12,916 nucleotides of DNA from Flammeovirgaceae bacterium UBA5008 (GTDB lineage: Bacteria; Bacteroidota; Bacteroidia; Cytophagales; Cyclobacteriaceae). The position numbers and the translations under genes were made by a program. The notes under the pieces are model-generated. The model was not told the DNA's origin. It saw only the letters and a program-made list of their open reading frames with translations, and ran no database searches. The first letter of the stretch is position 1. Each line of letters begins with the position of its first letter. Where the stretch lies: positions 224,876-237,791 of the forward strand of contig DGYK01000060.1 of the NCBI GenBank assembly GCA_002398365.1, written 5' to 3'. Of this stretch, positions 7,144 through 12,916 are shown piece after piece.

Positions 7144-7204
7144 CACTGCTTCGCGTACATTCTAAAAAATAAAAGATATTTGCAGAGACCAGAACCAAGC
7201 ACCT

Positions 7205-8623
7205 ATGCGTTCAATCTATTTTCTGTTGTTTCTTGTGCTTACGTTAATTGCGTGCAATCAACAAGAGGCAATGAAAACACCCAAACCCGATGCGGACAAT
7301 GGGGGTTTGTTTTTGCCGGAAGGCTTTGGAGCATTGGTGGTTGCAGATAGTGTTGGCCCTACCCGTCACTTGGCAGTCAACGACAATGGAGATATTTATG
7401 TAAAACTCAAAATTATTGAAGGCGATCGGGGCAATGTGGCCTTGAGGGATACCGATCAGGATGGAAAGGCAGATATCATTCAGCGCTTTGGAGATTATGC
7501 AAATGATGGAAGTTTTGCTACGGAAATGCGCGTCCACAATGGGTATCTCTACTTTAGCTCAGAACTGGTGGTGTATCGCCAGAAACTTACTCAACCAGAA
7601 CTTATTCCATCTGGTAAACCTGAAATAATGGTTATCGATCTTCACCCGATACAATGGCACAATGCAAAGTCATTAGCATTTGATAATCGGGGAGGCATGT
7701 ATGTTACTTTCAGCGCGCCAACAAATGTATGCGAAGACTGGACACCAGAAGCATTGGAAGCTTATTCTCGCGGCTCAACAGCTGGCATCAAAGGGCAAAT
7801 GCCTTGTCAACAATTAGTAGATCAGGCCGGTATTTGGCGCTTTGATGAAAACAAACCTGGCCAGTATCAGGCTGATGGAAAATTATATGCAACCGGCTTG
7901 AGAAGTGTAGTAGCACTTTCGTGGAATGATGAACATAATAGTTTGTATGCCGTGCAACACGGCCGTGACTATTTGCATGGACATGCACCCAACCAGTATA
8001 GCCAATGGCAAAATGCTGTTTTACCTTCGGAGGAATTCATGAAAGTAAAAGCGGGTGATAACTATGGATGGCCCTACACCTATTACGATCCGTTTAAAAA
8101 GAAAAGAATGCTAGCTCCCGAATATGGAGGGGATGGCATAAAAGAAGATGCACGCTTTGCATTACCAATGATGGGCTTTCCGGCACATTGGGCACCCAAC
8201 GATTTGTTGTTTTATAAAGGCAAGCAATTTCCTGCTCGTTACCGCAATGGCGCTTTCGTGGCGTTTCATGGTTCCACTAATCGGGGTCCTTACCCGCAAG
8301 CTGGATACATTGTTGCCTTTGTTCCTTTTGAAAATGGAGTAGCAACAGAAAACTGGGAAGTGTTTGCTGACGGTTTTGCAGGCGTGGAGACGATTGTAAA
8401 TATGAGCGATGCTCATTACCGACCAATGGGACTAGCCGAAGGCCCCGATGGATCACTTTATATTTCAGAGTCAAAGAAAGGTAAGATATGGAGAGTTGTG
8501 TTTAATGGAGACACAACCAAGTTTGGTGCGCAACAGCTGTCCGAAATGGAGAAGCGAAAAACGAAAAGCTATGTGCGTCTGCCAGATGAAAAAAATGATT
8601 TAGTGGGAGTGCAAAATCATTAA
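7205..8623 (+). CDS. Glucose/sorbosone dehydrogenase-like beta-propeller lipoprotein
   Basis: This is a secreted, lipid-anchored protein of the PQQ-dependent sugar (glucose/sorbosone) dehydrogenase-like family. The signal peptide ends in the lipobox LIAC with Cys17, predicting outer-membrane or periplasmic anchoring. The 472-residue protein then forms a likely six-blade propeller: LPEGFGALVVADSVGPTRHLAV (entry strand, about 37-58), a DTDQDGKAD calcium-type loop (82-90), WHNAKSLAFD (151-160, His152 where the family has its catalytic-site His), ATGLRSVVALSW (229-240), QHGRDYLHG (251-259), GDNYGWPY (284-291), and a closing strand GPDGSLYISESKKGKIWRV (413-431). There is no haem c motif (CxxCH), so electrons would leave by a separate acceptor. 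No PQQ biosynthesis gene is in the window and the substrate is unknown; many members may not be true dehydrogenases. It ends 4 bases before the next gene, suggesting co-expression. Confidence 0.85.
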   Translation: MRSIYFLLFLVLTLIACNQQEAMKTPKPDADNGGLFLPEGFGALVVADSVGPTRHLAVNDNGDIYVKLKIIEGDRGNVALRDTDQDGKADIIQRFGDYANDGSFATEMRVHNGYLYFSSELVVYRQKLTQPELIPSGKPEIMVIDLHPIQWHNAKSLAFDNRGGMYVTFSAPTNVCEDWTPEALEAYSRGSTAGIKGQMPCQQLVDQAGIWRFDENKPGQYQADGKLYATGLRSVVALSWNDEHNSLYAVQHGRDYLHGHAPNQYSQWQNAVLPSEEFMKVKAGDNYGWPYTYYDPFKKKRMLAPEYGGDGIKEDARFALPMMGFPAHWAPNDLLFYKGKQFPARYRNGAFVAFHGSTNRGPYPQAGYIVAFVPFENGVATENWEVFADGFAGVETIVNMSDAHYRPMGLAEGPDGSLYISESKKGKIWRVVFNGDTTKFGAQQLSEMEKRKTKSYVRLPDEKNDLVGVQNH

Positions 8624-8627
8624 GGCA

Positions 8628-9155
8628 ATGAAACGAATGATTCTTGTTTTTCTAGGGATATTTCTTTTCATGCAGACCGGTAGTGCACAAGAAAAGAAGG
8701 AGAAGCTGAAAACTGTTTGGCCCGATGATCATAAATGGAAAGTGGGCTTTGATCAGGAAGATAAAGCCATGCATGTGCTGGAGTTGATACCCGGGAGTGA
8801 ATCGCACGAACATTGGACCATCCTTGGAACCATGATTACCATTACGGGTGCTCAAAATGTTCCCATGGAGAATATCATGATGGCCATGTATGAGCAAGTG
8901 AAGTTAAACGCACCGAAGTCCACTGTTACTGAAATAGAACTGAATGAAGCAGGAGAGCATCATTGGATCGTATTTAAAATTGAATCACATCGATTTCATC
9001 ATCACAATACCCCTGAGTCGCGATTGTATTATGTCATTCAAGGTAAGTCGTCATTATACGTCAACATGGTCACGATCAAGGAGAAATCACTCTCACACCA
9101 TTTTGTTGATAAATGGAAAGCGATTTTTAAAGCAAGTGAGTTGGTATATGAGTAG
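8628..9155 (+). CDS. Secreted protein of unknown function, 175 residues
   Basis: No family is recognised. The N-terminus MKRMILVFLGIFLFMQTGSA is a clear Sec signal peptide with likely cleavage after Ala20 (GSA, then QE), so the mature protein (about 155 residues) is periplasmic or external. The mature part reads as a mixed alpha/beta domain: KWKVGFDQEDKAMHVLELIPG, an amphipathic helix around 78-93 (MENIMMAMYEQVKLNA), and HHWIVFKIESHRFHHH with a His-rich run, followed by RLYYVIQGKSSLYVNMVTI and a C-terminal helix. This pattern resembles small proteins that assess a user-supplied signal at the cell surface, but that is not enough for a call. The four-base gap from the propeller lipoprotein stop points to co-translation and perhaps a shared role. 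The ATG at 8628 is favoured because it preserves the signal peptide. Confidence 0.82.
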   Translation: MKRMILVFLGIFLFMQTGSAQEKKEKLKTVWPDDHKWKVGFDQEDKAMHVLELIPGSESHEHWTILGTMITITGAQNVPMENIMMAMYEQVKLNAPKSTVTEIELNEAGEHHWIVFKIESHRFHHHNTPESRLYYVIQGKSSLYVNMVTIKEKSLSHHFVDKWKAIFKASELVYE

Positions 9156-9167
9156 CCAATATGTGTA

Positions 9168-9470
9168 ATGAAAATCGAAACTCCTGATATTCTTGAAAGG
9201 ATTAATTTGGATTTCGAAGAGAATTCGGCAAAAATTATTGACCTTCTTAATCCACTCATAGGCAAAACGGATTACATTTCAATAGATCGTGTAATACGAT
9301 GTATTTTGTTCTTGGCAAATGGTGATGTCGAAAAACTTAAATTTTATATGAGTGCTGCAATCAGTGATGCCAGAGACGTTGTGTTTTGGGCTGAATATGC
9401 TGATCATTCGAACGATAGCCCATTGAAGGTAAATGACTTTATCCAACCATTTCAATTGGGATATCGTTAA
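9168..9470 (+). CDS. Hypothetical small cytosolic protein, 100 residues
   Basis: No family is recognised. The product has no signal peptide or membrane span, is acidic overall, and looks mainly helical: a helix around 7-32 (ILERINLDFEENSAKIIDLL), another at 40-52 (DRVIRCILFLANG) and one at 54-70, ending in a short loop with QPFQLGYR. It is a lone cytosolic product between two secreted ones. It starts 12 bases after the upstream stop and ends 29 bases before the next start, so it sits well in the run. Its base composition looks slightly more AT-rich than its neighbours by eye, which may hint at later insertion; this was not measured. Small helical proteins of this size include immunity or antitoxin-like proteins, but no partner gene is adjacent. 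Confidence 0.72.
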   Translation: MKIETPDILERINLDFEENSAKIIDLLNPLIGKTDYISIDRVIRCILFLANGDVEKLKFYMSAAISDARDVVFWAEYADHSNDSPLKVNDFIQPFQLGYR

Positions 9471-9499
9471 GTTAATTTAAATCTAATACCCCTTCTTCC

Positions 9500-9997
9500 A
9501 TGCGCACTCTTATCGTACTTCTTTTATTGAATTATTCTGTAGCGTTGCACGCTCAGTCAACTCAAGCCGAAATCAATTCACAAGTTTGGAAACCATTTAT
9601 ACAGCATTTTAGCGATCACAATGCGGTTGCGTTTTTGGCTTTGCATTCAAAAGATGTTGTTCGCTCCCCGCGCGAAGCCAAAACGATCTGGGGATATGAG
9701 GAATATTTAAAAAACCAATCGGAAGGAGATGCCTACGAATTAAAAAACAATTTGAAACGTTCACTCGAGCTTCGCTTTACGGAGCGCATCGCCAAAGGAG
9801 ACAACGCCATTGAAGTAGGTATTTATAAAACGGTGGTCACGGCACCGGATGGAAAGCAACAAATTTATTTCGGACGCTTCCATGTGGTACTCAAAAAGAT
9901 CAATGGCACTTGGAAAATAACAGTCGACACCGACTACACCGAAAACAATACCATTGGTGAGAAAGATTTCTTAGCCGCAAAGTCGATGATTGAATAA
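9500..9997 (+). CDS. Secreted NTF2-like (DUF4440/SnoaL-type) protein
   Basis: A Sec signal peptide (residues 1-18, cleavage at LHA before QS) is followed by about 147 residues with the pattern of an NTF2-like cone fold: an N-terminal helix (AEINSQVWKPFIQHFSDHNA), the strand-turn FLALHSKDVVRSP, the helix around 65-80, then paired strands ELRFTERIAKGDNAIEVG and the diagnostic end FGRFHVVLKKINGTWKITVD, where a Trp-Lys-Ile strand closes the sheet. Such proteins (DUF4440/SnoaL-like) serve as ligand-binding or association domains, and the ligand cannot be told from sequence. The stop TAA (9995-9997) overlaps the next start by one base (TAATG), implying translational coupling to the MocA-like gene; what links a periplasmic NTF2 protein to cofactor synthesis is unclear. 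Confidence 0.8.
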   Translation: MRTLIVLLLLNYSVALHAQSTQAEINSQVWKPFIQHFSDHNAVAFLALHSKDVVRSPREAKTIWGYEEYLKNQSEGDAYELKNNLKRSLELRFTERIAKGDNAIEVGIYKTVVTAPDGKQQIYFGRFHVVLKKINGTWKITVDTDYTENNTIGEKDFLAAKSMIE

Positions 9998-10581
9998 TGT
10001 CATCGGCTATCATCATATTAGCGGCAGGCTCTTCATCACGCTTAGGCAGAAGCAAACAACTGCTCACCTATCAGGGTGTGAGTTTACTCAAACGAACGGC
10101 TCTCGCTGCATTAGAAACTAAATTACCCGTTTTCATAGTACTAGGTGCCAATGCTCAGGCGCATCAAAATGAGATCAACGATTTACCAATAAGAATTACT
10201 GTAAACGAAGATTGGAATAAAGGTATAGGGCATTCCTTGAAGTATGCTCTAAAATATGTTTTGCAAACAATTCCCGATGTTGAGAGTGTACTCATTTTGG
10301 TTTGCGATCAGCCGCACATTCATCCTACACACTTGCTCAATTTAAAAAATCAATTTCAAGAGGTTGAAGCATCAATCGTAGCTTCTGCGTATGCCGATGG
10401 GGCAGGGGTGCCCGCGCTTTTCGGCCGCGAATGGTTTGATCAGATTTTGCAATTGCCCGATGACCAGGGCGCACGAAGCTTGATCTCTAAAAATAAATCA
10501 CGAGTTGTCACTGTGCCATTTCCGTTAGGGGCTGTTGACATCGATACAGAAGATGATGTAACTAAATTTCTTACAGACTAA
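9997..10581 (+). CDS. MobA/MocA-like nucleotidyltransferase (probable molybdenum cofactor cytidylyltransferase)
   Basis: The protein belongs to the MobA-like NTP transferase family. MocA members link CMP to molybdopterin to make the dinucleotide cofactor used by xanthine-dehydrogenase-type enzymes; MobA uses GTP instead. The 194-residue length is typical. The nucleotide-binding signature LAAGSSSRLGRSKQLL is at 8-23, with NEDWNKGIGHSLKYAL at 70-85, the metal-site motif CDQP at 103-106 (DQP rather than MobA's usual DMP favours MocA-like), GAGVPALF at 135-142, GARSLI at 158-163 and DIDTEDD at 181-187. An xdhC gene on the same strand supports the MocA assignment over other sugar or nucleotide transferases. 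The start overlaps the previous stop, and the stop interlocks with that of the convergent persulfide dioxygenase gene, leaving no room for an intrinsic terminator. CTP against GTP specificity cannot be settled by eye. Confidence 0.85.
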   Translation: MSSAIIILAAGSSSRLGRSKQLLTYQGVSLLKRTALAALETKLPVFIVLGANAQAHQNEINDLPIRITVNEDWNKGIGHSLKYALKYVLQTIPDVESVLILVCDQPHIHPTHLLNLKNQFQEVEASIVASAYADGAGVPALFGREWFDQILQLPDDQGARSLISKNKSRVVTVPFPLGAVDIDTEDDVTKFLTD

Positions 10582-11951
10582 ACAGCAACTTCTTCCGTCA
10601 CTACTTCCAATCCCGCTTGCACCATCGCGCCAAACCCGCCATACACGTTAGTCAGGTTGGTAAAGCCTTCATTTTTCATGATTGAAATCGCGGTCATTGA
10701 GCGATAACCACCACCACAATGAACGATGTAAGGTGTTTCCTTATCGAGAGCAGATAAATTATCCGGAAAATTAGCCAGTGGTAAAAAAGTAGCTTCACGC
10801 AGATGACTTACATTCCATTCGCCATGCTTTCGCACATCGAGCACATGTGTGTGCTGCATTTCTTTTTTCATTTCTTCGGCTGTGATGGAACGAACGGTAT
10901 CCAATTTGCCATCCCAGGTGCTAATTCCTCCTTGCAAATAGCCGATGACATTTTCGTAACCGATGCGAGCCAAACGAAGAACTGCTTCTGTTTCGGTGCC
11001 GACATCGGCTATCAATACTAGTGGTGTGTTGATATTAATCAAGGTGCCGACCCAAACAGCATATTGACCATTCAATCCGATGTTGACGGAGGTAGGAATA
11101 AATCCTTTTTCAAATGCTTCAGCTTTGCGGGTATCCAAAATCAAAGCTCCGTTTTTCAGCTCGGTTTTGAATTCAGCCAGTGAGAGTGGTCGGTTATTTG
11201 CCTGAATCACATTGTCTATGGAGTTATATCCTTCTTTATTGATACGTGCATCTTCAAAGAAATAACTGGGTGGCGGTGGTATGCCATCTGTTACTTGCTC
11301 GATAAATTGATCGCGCGTTTGATCTTTCAGTGCATAATTAAATTTCTTTTGTTCGCCAATGGTGGAGAATGTTTCCTTGCCAATGTTTTTTCCGCAAGCA
11401 GAACCGGGACCATGTGCCGGATATACGATCACTGCATCCGGCAAGGTTTTGATTTTTTGATTGAGTGAATCATACAGCATGCTCGCTAATTCTTCGCGCG
11501 ACATCACGCCATCCAGCAAGTCAGGTCTTCCTACATCGCCCACAAATAAGGTGTCTCCTGTAAAAATTGCGTGCTCTTTTTTATTTTCATCCAATAACAA
11601 ATAACATGACGATTCCGGTGTGTGTCCGGGCGTGTGCAAAACTTTGAAGGTGAGTTTGCCCAATTTAAACTCTTGGCCATCTTTCGCGCTAATGATGTCG
11701 TAGTTCGTTTTGGCCATCGGGCCATACACAATCGGTGCGTTTACTTTTTTCGATAAATCGATATGGCCGGAAACAAAATCGGCATGGAAGTGAGTTTCAA
11801 AAATATATTTGATTTTGGCATTTCTGCGGTTAGCCAGTTCGGTATAGGGTTCTGTTTCGCGAATGGGGTCAATAATCGCGGCCTCACCTTCTGATTCGAT
11901 GTAATAGGCGGCCTCGGCCAAACAATTTGTATAGAGCTGTTCGATGTACAT
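10578..11951 (-). CDS. Persulfide dioxygenase-rhodanese fusion (CstB-like layout)
   Basis: The N-terminal part is a metallo-beta-lactamase-fold persulfide dioxygenase of the ETHE1/CstB type, which oxidises low-molecular-weight persulfides to sulfite. The predicted mononuclear iron ligands are His54, His110 and Asp133, in ETHFHADF, TPGHTPES and FTGDTLF. Phe59 stands where dinuclear relatives have a second-metal His, fitting a single iron. Cys186 occurs in GPGSACGK. Two rhodanese-like domains follow: the first (about 255-345) has Asp315 where the catalytic Cys should be and is a pseudo-domain; the second (about 355-450) has the intact loop CGGGYRS with Cys412. This order and 457-residue length match Staphylococcus CstB (about 440 residues), which combines dioxygenase and sulfurtransferase steps to remove sulfide-derived persulfide and form thiosulfate. 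No CsoR-type regulator or sulfide:quinone oxidoreductase is visible nearby. ATG 11951 is the natural start. Confidence 0.9.
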   Translation of the reverse strand: MYIEQLYTNCLAEAAYYIESEGEAAIIDPIRETEPYTELANRRNAKIKYIFETHFHADFVSGHIDLSKKVNAPIVYGPMAKTNYDIISAKDGQEFKLGKLTFKVLHTPGHTPESSCYLLLDENKKEHAIFTGDTLFVGDVGRPDLLDGVMSREELASMLYDSLNQKIKTLPDAVIVYPAHGPGSACGKNIGKETFSTIGEQKKFNYALKDQTRDQFIEQVTDGIPPPPSYFFEDARINKEGYNSIDNVIQANNRPLSLAEFKTELKNGALILDTRKAEAFEKGFIPTSVNIGLNGQYAVWVGTLININTPLVLIADVGTETEAVLRLARIGYENVIGYLQGGISTWDGKLDTVRSITAEEMKKEMQHTHVLDVRKHGEWNVSHLREATFLPLANFPDNLSALDKETPYIVHCGGGYRSMTAISIMKNEGFTNLTNVYGGFGAMVQAGLEVVTEEVAV

Positions 11952-11999
11952 AGTTCGCTGTATTTTTTCGTTACCCTTTGGTGGGGTTTTGACTTAACG

Positions 12000-12051
12000 G
12001 TACAAATCTCCAAAAAATTCCCTAATATCTTGTTAGTGCCTACATTTGTAC
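12000..12051. repeat. 8-bp inverted repeat between divergent genes, possible operator
   Basis: GTACAAAT at 12000-12007 is the exact reverse complement of ATTTGTAC at 12044-12051, with 36 bases between. The right arm overlaps a perfect plus-strand -7 element. The pair sits between the starts of the persulfide dioxygenase gene (11951, minus) and the WG-repeat gene (12096, plus). An 8-bp repeat in about 145 bases can occur by chance, so an operator role is tentative. Confidence 0.25.
12041..12048 (+). promoter_or_regulatory. Likely -7 promoter element for the WG-repeat gene
   Basis: TACATTTG is an exact TAnnTTTG match 48 bases before the ATG at 12096. At the proper spacing upstream only TTC (12018-12020) is seen instead of TTG, so the -33 part is imperfect. 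Confidence 0.35.
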
Positions 12052-12095
12052 TTAAAATTTGTGGTAAATCCTTAGATTATCAGAATTGTTATCCA

Positions 12096-12916
12096 ATGAA
12101 GTTAATTCCATTTTTTCTGGCTTGGCTCTTATCTGCGTCTTTGCATGCAGAAGGCTACTTGCTATTTGAGGAAAATGGAAAGAAAGGCATTAAGAACGAA
12201 CAAGGTCAAGTGGTTATACCCGCATCATTCGATGCGTTGGGCTGGTCGGATGGAAGTTTTTCGGTGATCGGTCAAACCACCGGCTACCGTCTCAAAGAAC
12301 AATGGGGGTTGATCAATCTCAACAAAGAATTTATCACACAACCACTCTACACACAACTCATCTACAAAAGTGGCGAGTACATCATCGCCCGAAAAAAAAT
12401 AAACCCGATTGCTGATAAAGTAGGTTGCATTTCCTTACAGGGAGAGATGCGTATTCCATTTGTTTATGATGGTATTGAAATCAATGGGTTGCGCGCCATC
12501 GTTTTTAATTTGAAAGGTGCGCACTTCGAATTTGGGTTAGTCAATCTACAAAATCAGGTGATCATTCCGCTGCAATACAAAAACATTGCATCGCTGGGAA
12601 CCATGCGCTATGCAGTTCAAAACCGTGACAACAAAATTGCTTTGTTCAGCGAAGACGGAAAATCTATTACCGATTTTAGTATCGACAGTCTTTCGCAATT
12701 TTATAAAGGCTACTCGATCATTTATCAAAAAGGATTGCAGGGACTGATCAATCGCGAAGGTGAAATCAAAGTTCCAATCCATTACAGTCGAATAAAAATT
12801 ACCGAGTCAGGTGCCATACAAGTTCAATTACCCGGAGAGTGGAAATACCTCAATCACAAGAATGAAGAACTATCCAAAATCATTGCCGATGATTTAGTTT
12901 CCGTTTCACAGCATCG
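12096..12916 (+). CDS. Secreted WG-repeat protein, 3' truncated by window
   Basis: The frame from ATG 12096 is open to the last base, giving 273 residues with no stop, so the gene continues past the window. A Sec signal peptide (1-18, SLHA before EG) precedes a chain of at least six WG-type repeats of roughly 30-45 residues. Each follows the pattern G-(I/L/V)-(I/K/S)-N-x-x-G-x-x-(V/I)-I-P-x-x-(F/Y)-D: KGIKNEQGQVVIP, WGLINLNKEFITQP, VGCISLQGEMRIP, FGLVNLQNQVIIP, IALFSEDGKSI (degenerate) and QGLINREGEIKVP. WG repeats (WG containing repeat family) build extended beta-rich surfaces; the role is usually unknown, with suggested protein or ligand binding outside the cell. It is divergent from the persulfide dioxygenase gene over a 144-base gap that may hold control sites for both. 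Its full length and any C-terminal domain are unknown. Confidence 0.9.
   Translation, partial: MKLIPFFLAWLLSASLHAEGYLLFEENGKKGIKNEQGQVVIPASFDALGWSDGSFSVIGQTTGYRLKEQWGLINLNKEFITQPLYTQLIYKSGEYIIARKKINPIADKVGCISLQGEMRIPFVYDGIEINGLRAIVFNLKGAHFEFGLVNLQNQVIIPLQYKNIASLGTMRYAVQNRDNKIALFSEDGKSITDFSIDSLSQFYKGYSIIYQKGLQGLINREGEIKVPIHYSRIKITESGAIQVQLPGEWKYLNHKNEELSKIIADDLVSVSQH

Noticed and set aside
11741..12013. 90-codon minus-strand open frame over the start of the dioxygenase gene
   Set aside because: It lies mostly inside the dioxygenase gene in another frame, its translation is low in hydrophobic patterning, and it has no recognisable domain.
1..12916. tRNA, rRNA, CRISPR array, insertion sequence or toxin-antitoxin pair
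   Set aside because: No cloverleaf-like segment, no regularly spaced repeat, no transposase-like protein and no adjacent small gene pair was seen on reading both strands.

Overview
The window looks like a chromosomal segment of a Bacteroidota member, most likely in the Cytophagales or a relative. Pointers are the fused SecDF protein, lipoprotein and signal peptides ending in Ala-Gln, the lack of Shine-Dalgarno motifs before most starts, and several promoter candidates of the Bacteroidota type (TTG, about 19 bases, TAnnTTTG). Coding density is high. No gap exceeds about 145 bases, and I see no tRNA, rRNA, CRISPR array, insertion sequence or phage gene. This placement is inferred from gene style, not from a marker gene.

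Layout. Bases 2-682 (+) hold the C-terminal half of an NhaD-type Na+/H+ antiporter. It converges through a bidirectional terminator on a minus-strand block: udk (uridine kinase), a 112-residue single-span membrane protein, and secDF. The small protein has its own good promoter candidate inside the end of udk, lies 90 bases upstream of secDF, and ends in an unusual basic-aromatic, Pro-containing tail. This resembles the known arrangement of secretion-monitoring translation arrest peptides upstream of secDF, and it is the most interesting hypothesis in the window.

From 4972 to 10581 all genes are on the plus strand: an orphan membrane protein; xdhC; a DUF1287 protein whose apparent signal peptide is broken by two in-frame stops; a Glc/sorbosone-dehydrogenase-like beta-propeller lipoprotein; a secreted orphan; a cytosolic orphan; an NTF2-like secreted protein; and a MobA/MocA-like nucleotidyltransferase. 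Spacing from xdhC onward is tight (overlap to 61 bases), so this may be one transcription unit. XdhC and the MocA-like protein both serve molybdenum cofactor maturation for xanthine-dehydrogenase-type enzymes, but no molybdoenzyme gene is present here.

The plus-strand run ends head-on, with interlocking stop codons, against a minus-strand persulfide dioxygenase-rhodanese fusion with a CstB-like layout, probably for sulfide and persulfide detoxification. Divergent from it is a secreted WG-repeat protein that runs off the right edge.
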